Source: Thermoprotei archaeon
Lineage (GTDB): Archaea; Thermoproteota; Thermoprotei; QMSL01
NCBI GenBank assembly: GCA_003650925.1
Contig: QMSP01000009.1
Coordinates: 1 to 55,773 of the forward strand
Length of the DNA stretch: 55,773 nt
Direction: 5' to 3'
The translations under genes and the position numbers were made by a program. Numbering within the stretch: the stretch's first letter is position 1; each line of letters opens with the position of its first letter. A model generated the notes under the pieces. It searched no databases. It was not told the DNA's origin and was given only the letters and a program-made list of their open reading frames with translations. Positions 42,396-51,826 of this stretch are shown in pieces.

Positions 42396-44336
42396 ATGAG
42401 TAGATATCTCATGGTAATACTTATAGCGCTAGGCACTGTGGTATTGGCCATAAATATGAGCCTATTGTGGAGAGAGTCCAATAGTACGCCGCCTAAGCAA
42501 TCCTTAGAGGCCTTCTCCAGCTATGATGAGCTACGCAAATATCTAGCAGCGATTTGTACAAGGGAAAGCTATGAGAGAATATTCAAGCCACCTATGAGAG
42601 CTACATTACGTGCCACAGAGACTGTTGAAGCTTTTTCTCCTCAACCTTCCTCGATGATTGTCAAGGGCCTATACTACTCTGAGACCAATGTACAGGTAGC
42701 TGGTGTTGATGAAGCTGATATAGTCAAGACTGATGGAGCCTACATATACCTGGCCATGGACGACAAAGTATACATAGTAAGAGCCTATCCTCCCAGCGAA
42801 GCTGGGCTTATACATGTACTGAGAATTAACAATATCGTTCATGGGGTCTATCTCTACAAAGATTATCTCGTTGTGATATGTTCTTCAATGCTGATGAGGT
42901 GCATTAAGCCTTCCGTAGTCAACACCACGCTCATGGTATTCTCCGTTTCAAATCGTAGCAGGCCAAGAGCTCTGTTCCATCTCTCCATGTCAGGTCACTA
43001 TCTAACCTCTAGAAGGCTTGACAAATTCCTATACCTTTTACTTCAGTGCCCCATTAAGAGAGGAAGGGAGATAATAGTCCCCCGTATCAATAGTACCATG
43101 ATTAAGCCCAGTGACATTCTTTGCTCAAAGGAAACTCTTCCTCATAACTATGTAGTCATCGTAGCTGTGGACATAACAAATGGAAGGCACAGCGAGAAAG
43201 CACTTCTAATAGGGTCTAGCGATTGGGTGTACATGTCCAAGAACAGCCTTTACATAATATCGACCAGGTATACACGCCCAATAGTCGAGACAATAATAGA
43301 TAAAGCCCTGAGAAAAGCCCTGTACTTATTCAAAGGACCTTTCAGATTAAGATTGAAGACGATATCATACGATAGTGCACCTTATGGAAAGCTCACCAGA
43401 GCCATGAATATAGTCCTTAGCCATCCGTTTCATTATCCATTCACAAGGGAGTCCTTAGTTGGTATGCTTCTTGAGACTACAAGGGCATTTCTGGACAGGA
43501 AGCCTGTTGAGGAAAGCATTATCTATAAGTTCAAGCTTGAAGGGCTTGAAATGAGGCAGATAGCTGAGGCTGTTGTCAAGGGAAGGGTTTTCGATCAGTT
43601 CTCCATGGATGAATACAAGAGGTACTTCAGGATAGCTACTACATGTACAATAATTGACATTGTGGGAAATGCCGTTGAGAGAAAAAGCGCTAACAACATA
43701 TATGTGTTCAATGAGAACCTCAACCTAATAGGCAAGCTGGAGGGCTTGGCGCCTGGGGAGCGCATCTATGCAGCCAGATATTTAGGCGACATAGCTCTTC
43801 TCGTGACTTTCAGAAGAGTTGATCCACTCTTTGGAATTGACCTTTCTGATCCCATGAATCCTAAGGTAGTTGGCTTCCTGAAGGTGCTAGGCTATTCTGA
43901 ATACCTTCATCCCTATGGAGATAACTTGTTGATAGGCATAGGAATGGCAGCTGATGAAAAGGGAAGATTTCATGGCCTAAAAGTATCGCTCTTCGATATA
44001 GATGATCTCAGCAATATAGTCGAGGTCTCCAGACTTAAAATAGATGGATGCGTTTGGTCGGAGGCTTTTCGAGAGCATCACGCCTTTACGATAAATGATA
44101 AGAAGAGCTATTTCATGTTTCCCATAAGGATATTCTGTCGCTCTGAGCTGATGAGAGGACTTCTTGTAGTAAGCATAAGAGGTGATAGGCTTGAGCAAAA
44201 AGGCATCATAAGGCATGACTGCTTGAGAGGAATTTACATAGGAGATTTCATCTACAGCATAGGCCACAGTAGTATCATAATTGTAGATGACAGCACATTG
44301 GAAGTAGTAGGAGTTGTTGACCTTACCAAAGGCTAA
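42396..44336 (+). CDS. Exported beta-propeller protein (PF09826-type)
   Basis: A 646-residue surface protein with an N-terminal signal or anchor (YLMVILIALGTVVLAINMSLLW). The diagnostic segment YYSETNVQVAGVDEADIVKTDG, here given in parts (YSETNVQVAGVDEAD, IVKTDGAYIYL), marks the Beta_propel family of archaeal and bacterial secreted proteins. Later blades include IYAARYLGDIALLVTF, LFGIDLSDPMNPKVVGFL and LHPYGDNLLIGIGM. Function in the family is not known; surface adhesion or cell-wall interaction is a reasonable inference. Several glycosylation sequons are present. A TTTTATATC box at about 42348 and an SD (GAAGAGG) precede the start. Confidence 0.82.
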   Translation: MSRYLMVILIALGTVVLAINMSLLWRESNSTPPKQSLEAFSSYDELRKYLAAICTRESYERIFKPPMRATLRATETVEAFSPQPSSMIVKGLYYSETNVQVAGVDEADIVKTDGAYIYLAMDDKVYIVRAYPPSEAGLIHVLRINNIVHGVYLYKDYLVVICSSMLMRCIKPSVVNTTLMVFSVSNRSRPRALFHLSMSGHYLTSRRLDKFLYLLLQCPIKRGREIIVPRINSTMIKPSDILCSKETLPHNYVVIVAVDITNGRHSEKALLIGSSDWVYMSKNSLYIISTRYTRPIVETIIDKALRKALYLFKGPFRLRLKTISYDSAPYGKLTRAMNIVLSHPFHYPFTRESLVGMLLETTRAFLDRKPVEESIIYKFKLEGLEMRQIAEAVVKGRVFDQFSMDEYKRYFRIATTCTIIDIVGNAVERKSANNIYVFNENLNLIGKLEGLAPGERIYAARYLGDIALLVTFRRVDPLFGIDLSDPMNPKVVGFLKVLGYSEYLHPYGDNLLIGIGMAADEKGRFHGLKVSLFDIDDLSNIVEVSRLKIDGCVWSEAFREHHAFTINDKKSYFMFPIRIFCRSELMRGLLVVSIRGDRLEQKGIIRHDCLRGIYIGDFIYSIGHSSIIIVDDSTLEVVGVVDLTKG

Positions 44337-44418
44337 AGTAAAGGCTATCAACCTCAGAGACTAGCTTCAACCTTAAGAGGAAATCCTTATGTAAAGTCAG
44401 CCTTTTAGTAGATATACC

Positions 44419-45444
44419 ATGAGATTTCCCGACCCTTTTTCGGAACGTGGTGTGTGGCTAAAGGCAGCTTTACATGCCCACTCCACCGCCTCAGATGGAC
44501 TACTACGTCCCGAGGAGGTGATCAACTACTATGCTCGTGCTGGCTACAGAGTTGTATCCATAACAGACCATGATAAGCTAACAAGGCTTAATAGCTCTAA
44601 TGGGTGCCTCGTAATCCCAGGCATAGAGGTCACCGTAGGAAAGGATGGTACTGAATATCACCTCGTAGTACTAGGCGTAGAGGAGGAGCCTCGAAGAGCT
44701 AAGGACCCTCAGGATATAATAGAGTGGGCCAGGGAGAGCTCCGCCGTAGTCATAGTGGCGCATCCATATTGGTCAGCCATGGGGTTCAAAGAATTGACAC
44801 TACTAGAGGGCTATGATGCAATTGAGATCTACAATACTGGTTGCGACATAGAGGTTGGTAAGGGCTATTCAACAGTATATTGGGACTATTTGCTTTCTCA
44901 TGGTATTAGAGTCTTCGGAGTTGCTGTGGATGATGCTCATCGATATACTAACCCCCCTACTGATGCTCTTGGTGGATGGGTTTGGATCAAGGTTTCTGAA
45001 GTTGAGACAGATGCTGTCCTCAAGGCTCTACATCAGGGCATCTTCTATTCTAGCATGGGGCCTGAAATCAAGGACTTCAGGTTGAGCTCTAGCACTTTAT
45101 TCGTCAAGTGCTCGCCTGTTGCTAGAATAGATATAATATCCTTGAATGGAAAAGGTCTCAGCATAGATATTGACATCCTACATCGTTTGATAAAAGGATG
45201 GAAAGCTAATGACAAGGGTGCTAAAAGCCTTATAGAGAATATCACGATTAAAGCAGCTGATGGAATGAGAATATTAGAGGTAGAAATGATAGGCAATGTA
45301 GTCATTAGTATCTGTGAGGCTGATGGAGCTCTTCATGGACTCTTTATTGATGGAGTGAACATGTTCGTGGATAAATACTTTAGAGTAGAGGTCACGGACT
45401 TCAAAGGGAGAAGAGCTTGGTTAAACCCCATATGGTTGCCATGA
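44419..45444 (+). CDS. PHP-domain phosphoesterase
   Basis: A 341-residue PHP (polymerase and histidinol phosphatase) superfamily protein. The metal-ligand motifs are LHAHSTASDG (HxH), ITDHDK, IPGIEVTV, VIVAHPYW and FGVAVDDAHRY. It lacks a polymerase part; similar stand-alone proteins with C-terminal beta extensions are phosphoesterases of the CehA/McbA type. Residues from about 230 form a beta-rich domain (ARIDIISLNGKG, FRVEVTDFKGRRAWLNPIW). No signal peptide. Preceded by a short intergenic region after the propeller gene. Confidence 0.85.
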   Translation: MRFPDPFSERGVWLKAALHAHSTASDGLLRPEEVINYYARAGYRVVSITDHDKLTRLNSSNGCLVIPGIEVTVGKDGTEYHLVVLGVEEEPRRAKDPQDIIEWARESSAVVIVAHPYWSAMGFKELTLLEGYDAIEIYNTGCDIEVGKGYSTVYWDYLLSHGIRVFGVAVDDAHRYTNPPTDALGGWVWIKVSEVETDAVLKALHQGIFYSSMGPEIKDFRLSSSTLFVKCSPVARIDIISLNGKGLSIDIDILHRLIKGWKANDKGAKSLIENITIKAADGMRILEVEMIGNVVISICEADGALHGLFIDGVNMFVDKYFRVEVTDFKGRRAWLNPIWLP

Positions 45445-46017
45445 GGTGAAGAGCCTATCATCGAATAACCCTTGAGTCTATCAGATAGCTCAGGAAGATG
45501 AGCATGACTTTCTCACTACTGAAGATGAGTATTTGAGGAAGGCGCTTATGGCTGGCATCAGCCCTTACGAGCATCATCATACATCAGCTTAGCTCAGCTA
45601 CATCATCTCGCTAATATCTCTATCGGCGAGCTTATATAAATCTACCATACGCTAATGCTTAAGTGCCTCCTGCACAATATGGTCTATCGAATGATGACCG
45701 CGTTGATGGCAAAGTGTGGACTTTACTGCTATGTGATGCGTAGATGCTTTCTAGGAACCTCTTTTCTCATAGATTATTCCTATCCAGTCCCATCCTCTAT
45801 ATTGCCTTTTATCATTTCGTTTCCCTCCTCTTAAGCTCTTTAACAGCTCTTCTCACTTGATAAAGCTTAAACCTACAATCAACCTCCTTAACATATCTCA
45901 ATCTCCTCCTATGAGGATTAATTACATTCTGAGCTAAGGATTACCTGAAGTTAAGAGGAATAGGAAGGGGAAGAGGTACATCATTAGGAAAGAAAGCCCA
46001 TTATGGAGGTGAGTAGA
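45445..46017. other. 570-base gene-poor interval with coding remnants
   Basis: No complete gene is evident. On the minus strand a frame 45812-45940 reads NVINPHRRRLRYVKEVDCRF...LYQVRRAVKELKRRETK before its stop. It looks like the end of a basic protein but has no start. On the plus strand 45946-46012 encodes RNRKGKRYIIRKESPLWR and a stop just before the endonuclease gene. A TTATATAAAT box lies at about 45631-45640. The interval looks like scar tissue from insertion or deletion. Confidence 0.45.
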
Positions 46018-46899
46018 ATGGTAAGGAAGATTTTAAATGATGAAGTATTGAGAATAATCAAGGAATTAAGAGAGAAAGGCTATGGGTACAAGAGGATTAG
46101 GAAGTATCTCAAGGAGCATTATGGGCTTGAAGTAAGCAACTCAACACTTCGCTACCGGATTAAAATCGTACTTGGAGATAAGAATGCAGCAAGAAATGCG
46201 GCAGTATCAGAAACACCATGGGAGCCAAGGAGATGCCCAGAGCTCGCATACATTATCGGAGTGACACTAGGAGATGGATATATAGGCTTATGTAAGAAAT
46301 ACAGTAAAGGTAAATGTATCAAAAGATATGTGTTCAGACTTAAGGTAAGGGACAAGGCATTTGCAGAGGAGGTTAAAAAAGCTATTGAAAGGCTAGGGCT
46401 ACATTGCACCAAGGTTATAGAGTACTATGATGGGCGAGATAAGGCAACATATTACAGCGTCTACTGTTACGTCAAGAGATTTGTATTATTCTTAAGGAGT
46501 TTAAAGGATCACCCAGAAGATGTATGGCAGTGGATAGAGAGATACGAAACATACTTTTTAAAAGGGCTCTATGAGTCAGAGGGATGTCTGCACAAGAGTG
46601 GTAAGGTTCTGATTTACAACACAAGAAGGGAGTTTATTGATATAGCTACAAGATGCTTACAAAGGCTGGGAATAGGGTACAGCGTTTCATTCAAAGATAA
46701 GAGAGTGCATAAAGGAGTGTGGAGAGTGTACATACCAGCACGAGAGGCGAAAAGATTTCTAACAATAATAAAGCCAGTTATCAAGTATTCAAGAGATGAT
46801 CCACACTATCAAAGAGTCAAGAAAGAAAGAGAGGAAAGGCAAAGGAGAAGGCTAAAAACCTCCAAAGGCCACCCCAAGCTCCTGAGAGGGCGGTTCTGA
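46018..46899 (+). CDS. Free-standing LAGLIDADG homing endonuclease-like protein
   Basis: About 293 residues. An N-terminal helix-turn-helix (YGYKRIRKYLKEHYGLEV, SNSTLRYRI) precedes two LAGLIDADG motifs: LAYIIGVTLGDGYI, with catalytic Asp, and YFLKGLYESEGCL, with Glu. The pair of motifs is typical of a monomeric enzyme cutting long asymmetric sites. A basic tail (KKEREERQRRRLKTSK) may add DNA contact. The ATG at 46018 follows GGAGGTGA (46005-46012) by 5 bases, so the ATG at 46003 is excluded. It is not inside an intein or intron here and sits next to gene fragments, suggesting a mobile endonuclease. Confidence 0.82.
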   Translation: MVRKILNDEVLRIIKELREKGYGYKRIRKYLKEHYGLEVSNSTLRYRIKIVLGDKNAARNAAVSETPWEPRRCPELAYIIGVTLGDGYIGLCKKYSKGKCIKRYVFRLKVRDKAFAEEVKKAIERLGLHCTKVIEYYDGRDKATYYSVYCYVKRFVLFLRSLKDHPEDVWQWIERYETYFLKGLYESEGCLHKSGKVLIYNTRREFIDIATRCLQRLGIGYSVSFKDKRVHKGVWRVYIPAREAKRFLTIIKPVIKYSRDDPHYQRVKKEREERQRRRLKTSKGHPKLLRGRF

Positions 46900-47022
46900 T
46901 GTCAGTGAAAGGGGCCTCTTCATCTTCTCTGCGATCACCTTCCTTCATCATCCAATATCATAGATAGGCCTAGAGATTTATATAATGTTCTCCCTGATCT
47001 TGTCAGCTAAGACGTGATATTG

Positions 47023-47823
47023 ATGAAGGCCAAGCCTCCAGAGTATATCGAGGCTTGGAGAAAAGTTAGAAGGATAATAGAGAAAGCTGACCTAGTCATA
47101 GAAGTACTGGATGCTAGGGATCCTCAGGGCACTAGATGCCCTAGAGTGGAAAGGCTAGCTATTAATATGGGCAAGCGTATTCTTCTAGTCATAAACAAGG
47201 CTGACCTAGTCCCTAAGGAGGTTCTAGAGGAGTGGAAGAGAGTTCTCAACAGAGAGTTCCCCACGATATTCATAAGTGCAAGAGATAGATTGGGCACGAG
47301 ATATCTATGGAGAGCCATAAAGGCTTATGCCCCCAAGATACCAGTCAAGGTGGCTATAGTAGGTTATCCCAACGTGGGCAAGTCCACCATAATAAACGTA
47401 CTCAAAGGAAGGCACTCTGTAGGAACGTCTCCTATTCCTGGCTTCACCAAGCATACACAGCTTGTAAGAGCCTCCTCCTTCATCACTGTCATAGACACTC
47501 CTGGTATAGTGCCTCTTGATGAAGATGAGGAGACTCTGGCCATAAAAGGAGCTCTTAGGCCAGAAGCTCTTGAGGACCCTCTAGGTCCTGCCCTGAGACT
47601 TCTGGAGCTTGCCTTGACTAAAGACCCAGACGTAGTTGAGAGGGTCTATGGTATTGAGGAGCATATTCCTCTTAAGATACTTGAGAAGCTAGCTCGTAGG
47701 AGAGGATTGCTCCTCAAAGGAGGTAAGCCCAATGTAGATGAGGCAGCTAGGATTATACTGAGGGATTGGCAGAATGGTAGGCTAGTCTTCTACATGGAGC
47801 CTAAGGACTATGGCCTAGCGTAG
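47023..47823 (+). CDS. Circularly permuted GTPase (YlqF/YawG family)
   Basis: A 266-residue GTPase with permuted motif order G4-G5-G1-G3: LVINKADLVP, FISARDRLG, then VGYPNVGKST and DTPGIVP. IPGFTKHTQ gives the switch I Thr. The family functions in ribosome assembly, mainly of the large subunit. ATG 47023 is preferred to GTG 47014 because GTGAT sits just upstream. A TATA-like TTTATATAA at 46978-46986 precedes it by about 40 bases. The 3' end overlaps the convergent SerK-like gene by nine bases. Confidence 0.88.
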   Translation: MKAKPPEYIEAWRKVRRIIEKADLVIEVLDARDPQGTRCPRVERLAINMGKRILLVINKADLVPKEVLEEWKRVLNREFPTIFISARDRLGTRYLWRAIKAYAPKIPVKVAIVGYPNVGKSTIINVLKGRHSVGTSPIPGFTKHTQLVRASSFITVIDTPGIVPLDEDEETLAIKGALRPEALEDPLGPALRLLELALTKDPDVVERVYGIEEHIPLKILEKLARRRGLLLKGGKPNVDEAARIILRDWQNGRLVFYMEPKDYGLA

Positions 47824-48480
47824 CTCCTCGAGAGGATAGTGGATCCTCAGTGTTCTGTGATTTAAAGAGCCTAGAACTATGTGCCTAGTTGTCTTAGGGG
47901 GGAATAGCTCTCCTTCAAGAGCTTTCATAAGCACTTCCCCTTTCCTGACTCTAGGAGCCATTAGGATGACTTTACTGTTTGGAATGAAATCATCGCTTAC
48001 GTATTCTATCTTACATCCCCTGTCCAAGAGCTTTCTCTCTAAGCTATGAAGAATTCTATAGGAGTTCATTATATCGATGAATTCCCCAATCAGTAGTCCT
48101 CTATTGCCCATAAGGACTATAAAGCTTGTTAGCCTCTCGCCTAGGCTTCTGAGAGCCTCACTTCTCTCAGCTACTCTGAAATTAAGACCCATCTCCTTGA
48201 GCATCTTGTATATGAGCGACTCCTGAATCTTCACAACCCTTGCCCATCCATAGACAAGCACGTATCGAGTCATGTAGTCTACCAAAAGGGCTGGAACCTT
48301 TGTATATCCCATTAGATTCAAAGCCTTCACTCTATGCATTCCATCCAAAACCACCATGGTAGTACGCTCCACTAGGATGGGATTTATAATGACCCTTCTT
48401 CTCTTGATGTCATTCATGAGCTCAGCTAATCTGCTCTCTTGAATAGCCTCATGTGGTCTTAAGCCATTTATGGGAACCAG
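47815..48480 (-). CDS. SerK-like (ParB/Srx fold) ADP-dependent serine kinase family
   Basis: About 221 residues of the ParB/sulfiredoxin-fold family. The motifs VVLDGMHRVKAL (D-G-x-H-R) and VPALLVDY, and the C-terminal GELFPPKTTRHI, match archaeal free serine kinases (SerK), which phosphorylate serine with ADP. The ATG at 48417 truncates the domain: the upstream frame encodes ERVISLVPINGLRPHEAI, the family's first strand and PHE motif, and stays open to a TGA near 48550 with no ATG/GTG/TTG. A CTG at 48480 is a possible start, but the true start is unclear. A HAD phosphatase resembling phosphoserine phosphatase is nearby (52819). Confidence 0.65.
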   Translation of the reverse strand: MVPINGLRPHEAIQESRLAELMNDIKRRRVIINPILVERTTMVVLDGMHRVKALNLMGYTKVPALLVDYMTRYVLVYGWARVVKIQESLIYKMLKEMGLNFRVAERSEALRSLGERLTSFIVLMGNRGLLIGEFIDIMNSYRILHSLERKLLDRGCKIEYVSDDFIPNSKVILMAPRVRKGEVLMKALEGELFPPKTTRHIVLGSLNHRTLRIHYPLEELR

Positions 48481-48586
48481 TGATATTACTCTCTCTGAGC
48501 CACTTCTACTGACTGATGACCTATAAGAGCACCCCCTTCTGAGAATATCTACTTCGTATCTTCAAAAATTCTTTCGCTGCTCTCTG

Positions 48587-49609
48587 TCACTCTACAGGCT
48601 TCATCTCGCTTAATAGGTCGTCTATGCTGAACTGTGCAAAAGCTACGAAGCTATCAGCTGCTCCATAGGAGATGAGAAGCTTATCTTTCACTTTTTGAGC
48701 GCCACATGGAAAGACTACTCCTGGCCTATCACCAAACCTTTCGTAAACCTCTTTAGGCTCCATGACATAGTAAGGCACAACTCCACTTATCCTTGGATAA
48801 TCTCCATCGTAGGTTAGGGTAAGGGCTATGAGCCTATATATCTCATCTACTCCTCTTGAGTGTATTATGGCTAGCCACTCATCATCACCTACCTTGATCA
48901 GCGGCGCTCCCCATCCTACCCTATCCTCAAACTTAGCAGGCTCCATGACTAAGGTATTATTATCTATTAGAAGACCCTTGACTTCTTCGCCTACGGGCTT
49001 GAGAAGCTCTTCCTTTGGAATCTCTCCTATCCATAAGCTAAGCCTCTCTCCTTCAAGATGAGGCCTATGAAGGACAAATAGCCTATCAGTGGTTTCAAGC
49101 AGTACAACATCTTTATTGGTTATCATTCTCTCCTTCATCTTCTTGGGAAGCGTGAAGTAGGCTAGCTTATCCCAGTAGGCATATGGATCCTCCGTAGTAG
49201 CTATCACAGGCACAGTCCGCTCTCTGTTTATTGTACTGAAGTAGAAGCACGTTCTCCCCGCATATATCATGATGAGCTTATTCCCCAACGTCTGAACTCT
49301 TGGATCCTCAACTCCCCATATGTCATACCTATTGCTTGGCCATACAACTAACTCAGCTGAGTACTGATTGAACATTACGTAGTGTTCTTCAAAGTCTTCA
49401 AGAGAAAAGTCTATTCTAGCTACTGCACTAACGTACTTATAGTATCCTAGAATAAGTCTTGCGTAGACATGGACTCTTTCACCCCTGATGAGAAGAGCTG
49501 GATTGAAGGCTGTTACAGGATGACGTTGTGGAAAGTTCTTAAGGAATATTCTATCAGCAGTTATAACGCCAAGCCTGGTGGCCATATCTTTACACTCAGG
49601 CCTTCTCAT
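48587..49609 (-). CDS. GH130-like beta-mannoside phosphorylase/hydrolase family
   Basis: About 340 residues of the GH130 superfamily, closer to the typical form than the 20958 gene. Blocks are VTAFNPALLIRG, VHVYARLI, WGVEDPRVQTLG, LIMIYAGRT, GWGAPLIKVGDEWLAIIHSRG and VVFPCGAQKVKDKLLISYGAADS. The EDPR Asp and the late YGAAD are diagnostic. The open frame begins at GTG 49765, but the first 52 residues do not look conserved and span TTTTAAAC and ATTATATC promoter-like boxes (about 49720-49704). The start is therefore set at ATG 49609; ATG 49585 is another choice. It is likely to act on short mannosides or related glycans in the cytosol. Confidence 0.82.
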   Translation of the reverse strand: MRRPECKDMATRLGVITADRIFLKNFPQRHPVTAFNPALLIRGERVHVYARLILGYYKYVSAVARIDFSLEDFEEHYVMFNQYSAELVVWPSNRYDIWGVEDPRVQTLGNKLIMIYAGRTCFYFSTINRERTVPVIATTEDPYAYWDKLAYFTLPKKMKERMITNKDVVLLETTDRLFVLHRPHLEGERLSLWIGEIPKEELLKPVGEEVKGLLIDNNTLVMEPAKFEDRVGWGAPLIKVGDDEWLAIIHSRGVDEIYRLIALTLTYDGDYPRISGVVPYYVMEPKEVYERFGDRPGVVFPCGAQKVKDKLLISYGAADSFVAFAQFSIDDLLSEMKPVE

Positions 49610-49793
49610 GTCATTCAACTTTTTGACATATTCAGCGACCTTAACATTCCTCGCTCCTCTAAGAGGCAAACTATCACCAAGGAGTACTTCATAGGCCAGA
49701 GATATAATATTGTCGTTTAAAAGGCTCTGATGATAGATAGATGTGTGACAGAGTTTAATTCCCACTCTATCAGTTCTCTCTTAGTGAAGCAGC

Positions 49794-50525
49794 ATGGAAA
49801 TGAGCTATGAATATATCGAGAGAATAACCTTGGCCAATGTGACGTATGGCAGATATGGCGTGGCAGACAGGATTGCAAGAGCCTACGCAAGACTTGTCTA
49901 CGACAGATTCATATCTAAGATGAGTGAAGAGGAAGTGTTTAGGATAATAGATGAGGTCACGGGTGGTCTTGGGTATAGAAGGAATGATTTCAATGTGATG
50001 CGCATGTCCTACTGCGGCTCTATCATAGCCTGGCCTGAAGCTGTGTCTAGAGGTGATAAGGTCTTGGAGATAGGCACAGGGATAGGGAGGACATGTTATG
50101 TAATCGTTAACTGGTCACAGCCCTCACTCTACGTGACCATAGATAAATCACCTGAGATACTCGCTATAGCCTTGTATAGAAATCCTGTCAACGCATATAG
50201 AGATGCTCTGAACAGCTCCATAGTCAAGATACTACTCTGTGATGCCACCAAGGCAGTTCCAAAGATGAGCATGAGATTTGACCATATAGTGCATGATGGT
50301 GGTCCTTGTCCATCTAGAAACCCTAGCCTTTTCTCCAAAGATTTTCTCGAGCAACTATCCCTTCTTCTAAAGCCAGAAGGAACTATGTCGATATTTGCTG
50401 GAAGAAATAAAAAATGGCAGGATAGAATCTACAAGAACTTGAGAGAACTAGGTTTCAGAGTCGAGACAGAGTCTTTTCCAGACTCTCCTGTGATAGTCTT
50501 CCATTGTACGAAGATCAAAGCTTGA
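49794..50525 (+). CDS. Class I SAM-dependent methyltransferase
   Basis: A 243-residue Rossmann-fold methyltransferase. The SAM loop is VLEIGTGIGRT, the acidic end of strand two VTIDKS, with LLCDATK and FDHIVHDGGPC as the following strand. LKPEGTMSIFAGRNKKW closes the core. The spermidine synthase-like arrangement (VHDGGP, SRNPSLFSKDFL) resembles archaeal proteins annotated as spermidine synthase-like methyltransferases, but the aminopropyl-transferase signature is absent. Substrate unknown. Start is ATG 49794 or 49800. Confidence 0.8.
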   Translation: MEMSYEYIERITLANVTYGRYGVADRIARAYARLVYDRFISKMSEEEVFRIIDEVTGGLGYRRNDFNVMRMSYCGSIIAWPEAVSRGDKVLEIGTGIGRTCYVIVNWSQPSLYVTIDKSPEILAIALYRNPVNAYRDALNSSIVKILLCDATKAVPKMSMRFDHIVHDGGPCPSRNPSLFSKDFLEQLSLLLKPEGTMSIFAGRNKKWQDRIYKNLRELGFRVETESFPDSPVIVFHCTKIKA

Positions 50526-50527
50526 GT

Positions 50528-51799
50528 CTAGGCAACTAGCTTAGCTATCAAGAATCCTTGACATTTATGCAAATGAGGAAATAGTCTAACTACGTGGTCG
50601 CTACATGTATATCCTCTATAACCTCGGCTTCCTTTTATCGCAGGTTTTTCAGCCTTTACTCCATGACTGGAGATGAGGTAGTCTACAAGTCTCTCTCCCT
50701 CCTCTGGAAGAAGGCTGCAAACTGAATAGATCACTATAGGGCTCATCATTATCGATGATCTGAGCAACATCTCCTGTATCCTGACATATCTTACTATATC
50801 CACATCCTCTAGTCTCAGCCTTAGAGAGGGATCTTGAGCTATAGCGCCAGTTGAAGTACATGGTGCATCAACTATAGCCTTATCCACCTCCTTAAGCAGA
50901 TGTTTTCTTGAATCGCCCCTGACTACAGTCACATTGCTTAAGCCTGCTCTTCTAATGCTCCTCAGAAGGGAATTTAACCTCCTCGCAGATATATCAACAG
51001 CTATGAGCCGTCCTTTATTTTCCATAAGCTGGCCTATGAGAGTAGTCTTCATTCCAGGAGCTGCACACAAGTCAGCCACCACCTCCCCTGGTCGTGGATC
51101 AAGAGCGTGGACAGCAGCAACACTTGCTCTATCCTGAAGAAATATTAGTCCTTTTCTCGTCAAGTCTGACTTCAAGACTCGCCATAGCTCTCCTCTCTCT
51201 ACTCTCAGGAGTTCATAGAATTCCTCATCCTGAACAACAACTACCTCAAGCCTCTCAAGCCTTCGGATAGCATTTTCAACACTTATCTTCAGGGTGTTTA
51301 CTCTAAGCCATCGAGGAGTTATAAGGAAGGCCTCAAAAAGCTTTATGGCCTCATTGCCCAGAAGCTCTAGCATCCTTCTTGTGAACCATAGTGGGAGGGA
51401 ATACTTTATGGAGAGATGCCTGGCAAGATCAGTATCTCTCAAGGCATTACCCTTCATTATTAGAAATAGGATCTCAGGCTGTAGTCCTAGGCTTTTGAGC
51501 TTAGCATGCAGCTCCTCTTGCCTCTTGCCTACATATAACATGAAGAGCTCGATAAGAGGTCTTGAGCTCATACTACTTCTCATAACCTCTCCTAGTAGTT
51601 CAAGCTTTTTGTAGCTCTTTAGCATCTCTGCCGCCACCTTGTAGGCTAATCTTGAAGCTCTCTCAGTTGGGGCTAGCCTTTTCGTCCTGATGGCTTCGAC
51701 AAAAGCCCTTTTAAAAGATGCACCCTCTTTAATTCTCAACACTATATCTCTTGTCAACTCTATGGCCACCTTCTCCTCACTACATAGTGACTTGGGCAT
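50528..51799 (-). CDS. NOL1/NOP2/Sun (NSUN) RNA cytosine-C5 methyltransferase
   Basis: A 423-residue RsmB/NSUN-type RNA m5C methyltransferase. The N-terminal NusB-like helical domain (about residues 1-150) precedes LRVNTLKI, FLQDRASVAAV, the SAM motif VADLCAAPGMKT, VAVDIS-type AVDISARRL, motif IV IVDAPCTSTGAI and motif VI IYSVCSLLPEEGE. Both catalytic cysteines, in APCT and VCSL, are present. It methylates cytosines in tRNA or rRNA. It is convergent with the methyltransferase at 49794, with three bases between the stops. Confidence 0.9.
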   Translation of the reverse strand: MPKSLCSEEKVAIELTRDIVLRIKEGASFKRAFVEAIRTKRLAPTERASRLAYKVAAEMLKSYKKLELLGEVMRSSMSSRPLIELFMLYVGKRQEELHAKLKSLGLQPEILFLIMKGNALRDTDLARHLSIKYSLPLWFTRRMLELLGNEAIKLFEAFLITPRWLRVNTLKISVENAIRRLERLEVVVVQDEEFYELLRVERGELWRVLKSDLTRKGLIFLQDRASVAAVHALDPRPGEVVADLCAAPGMKTTLIGQLMENKGRLIAVDISARRLNSLLRSIRRAGLSNVTVVRGDSRKHLLKEVDKAIVDAPCTSTGAIAQDPSLRLRLEDVDIVRYVRIQEMLLRSSIMMSPIVIYSVCSLLPEEGERLVDYLISSHGVKAEKPAIKGSRGYRGYTCSDHVVRLFPHLHKCQGFLIAKLVA

Positions 51800-51826
51800 A
51801 TAGCCACTAACTCCACTCTGAACTCA

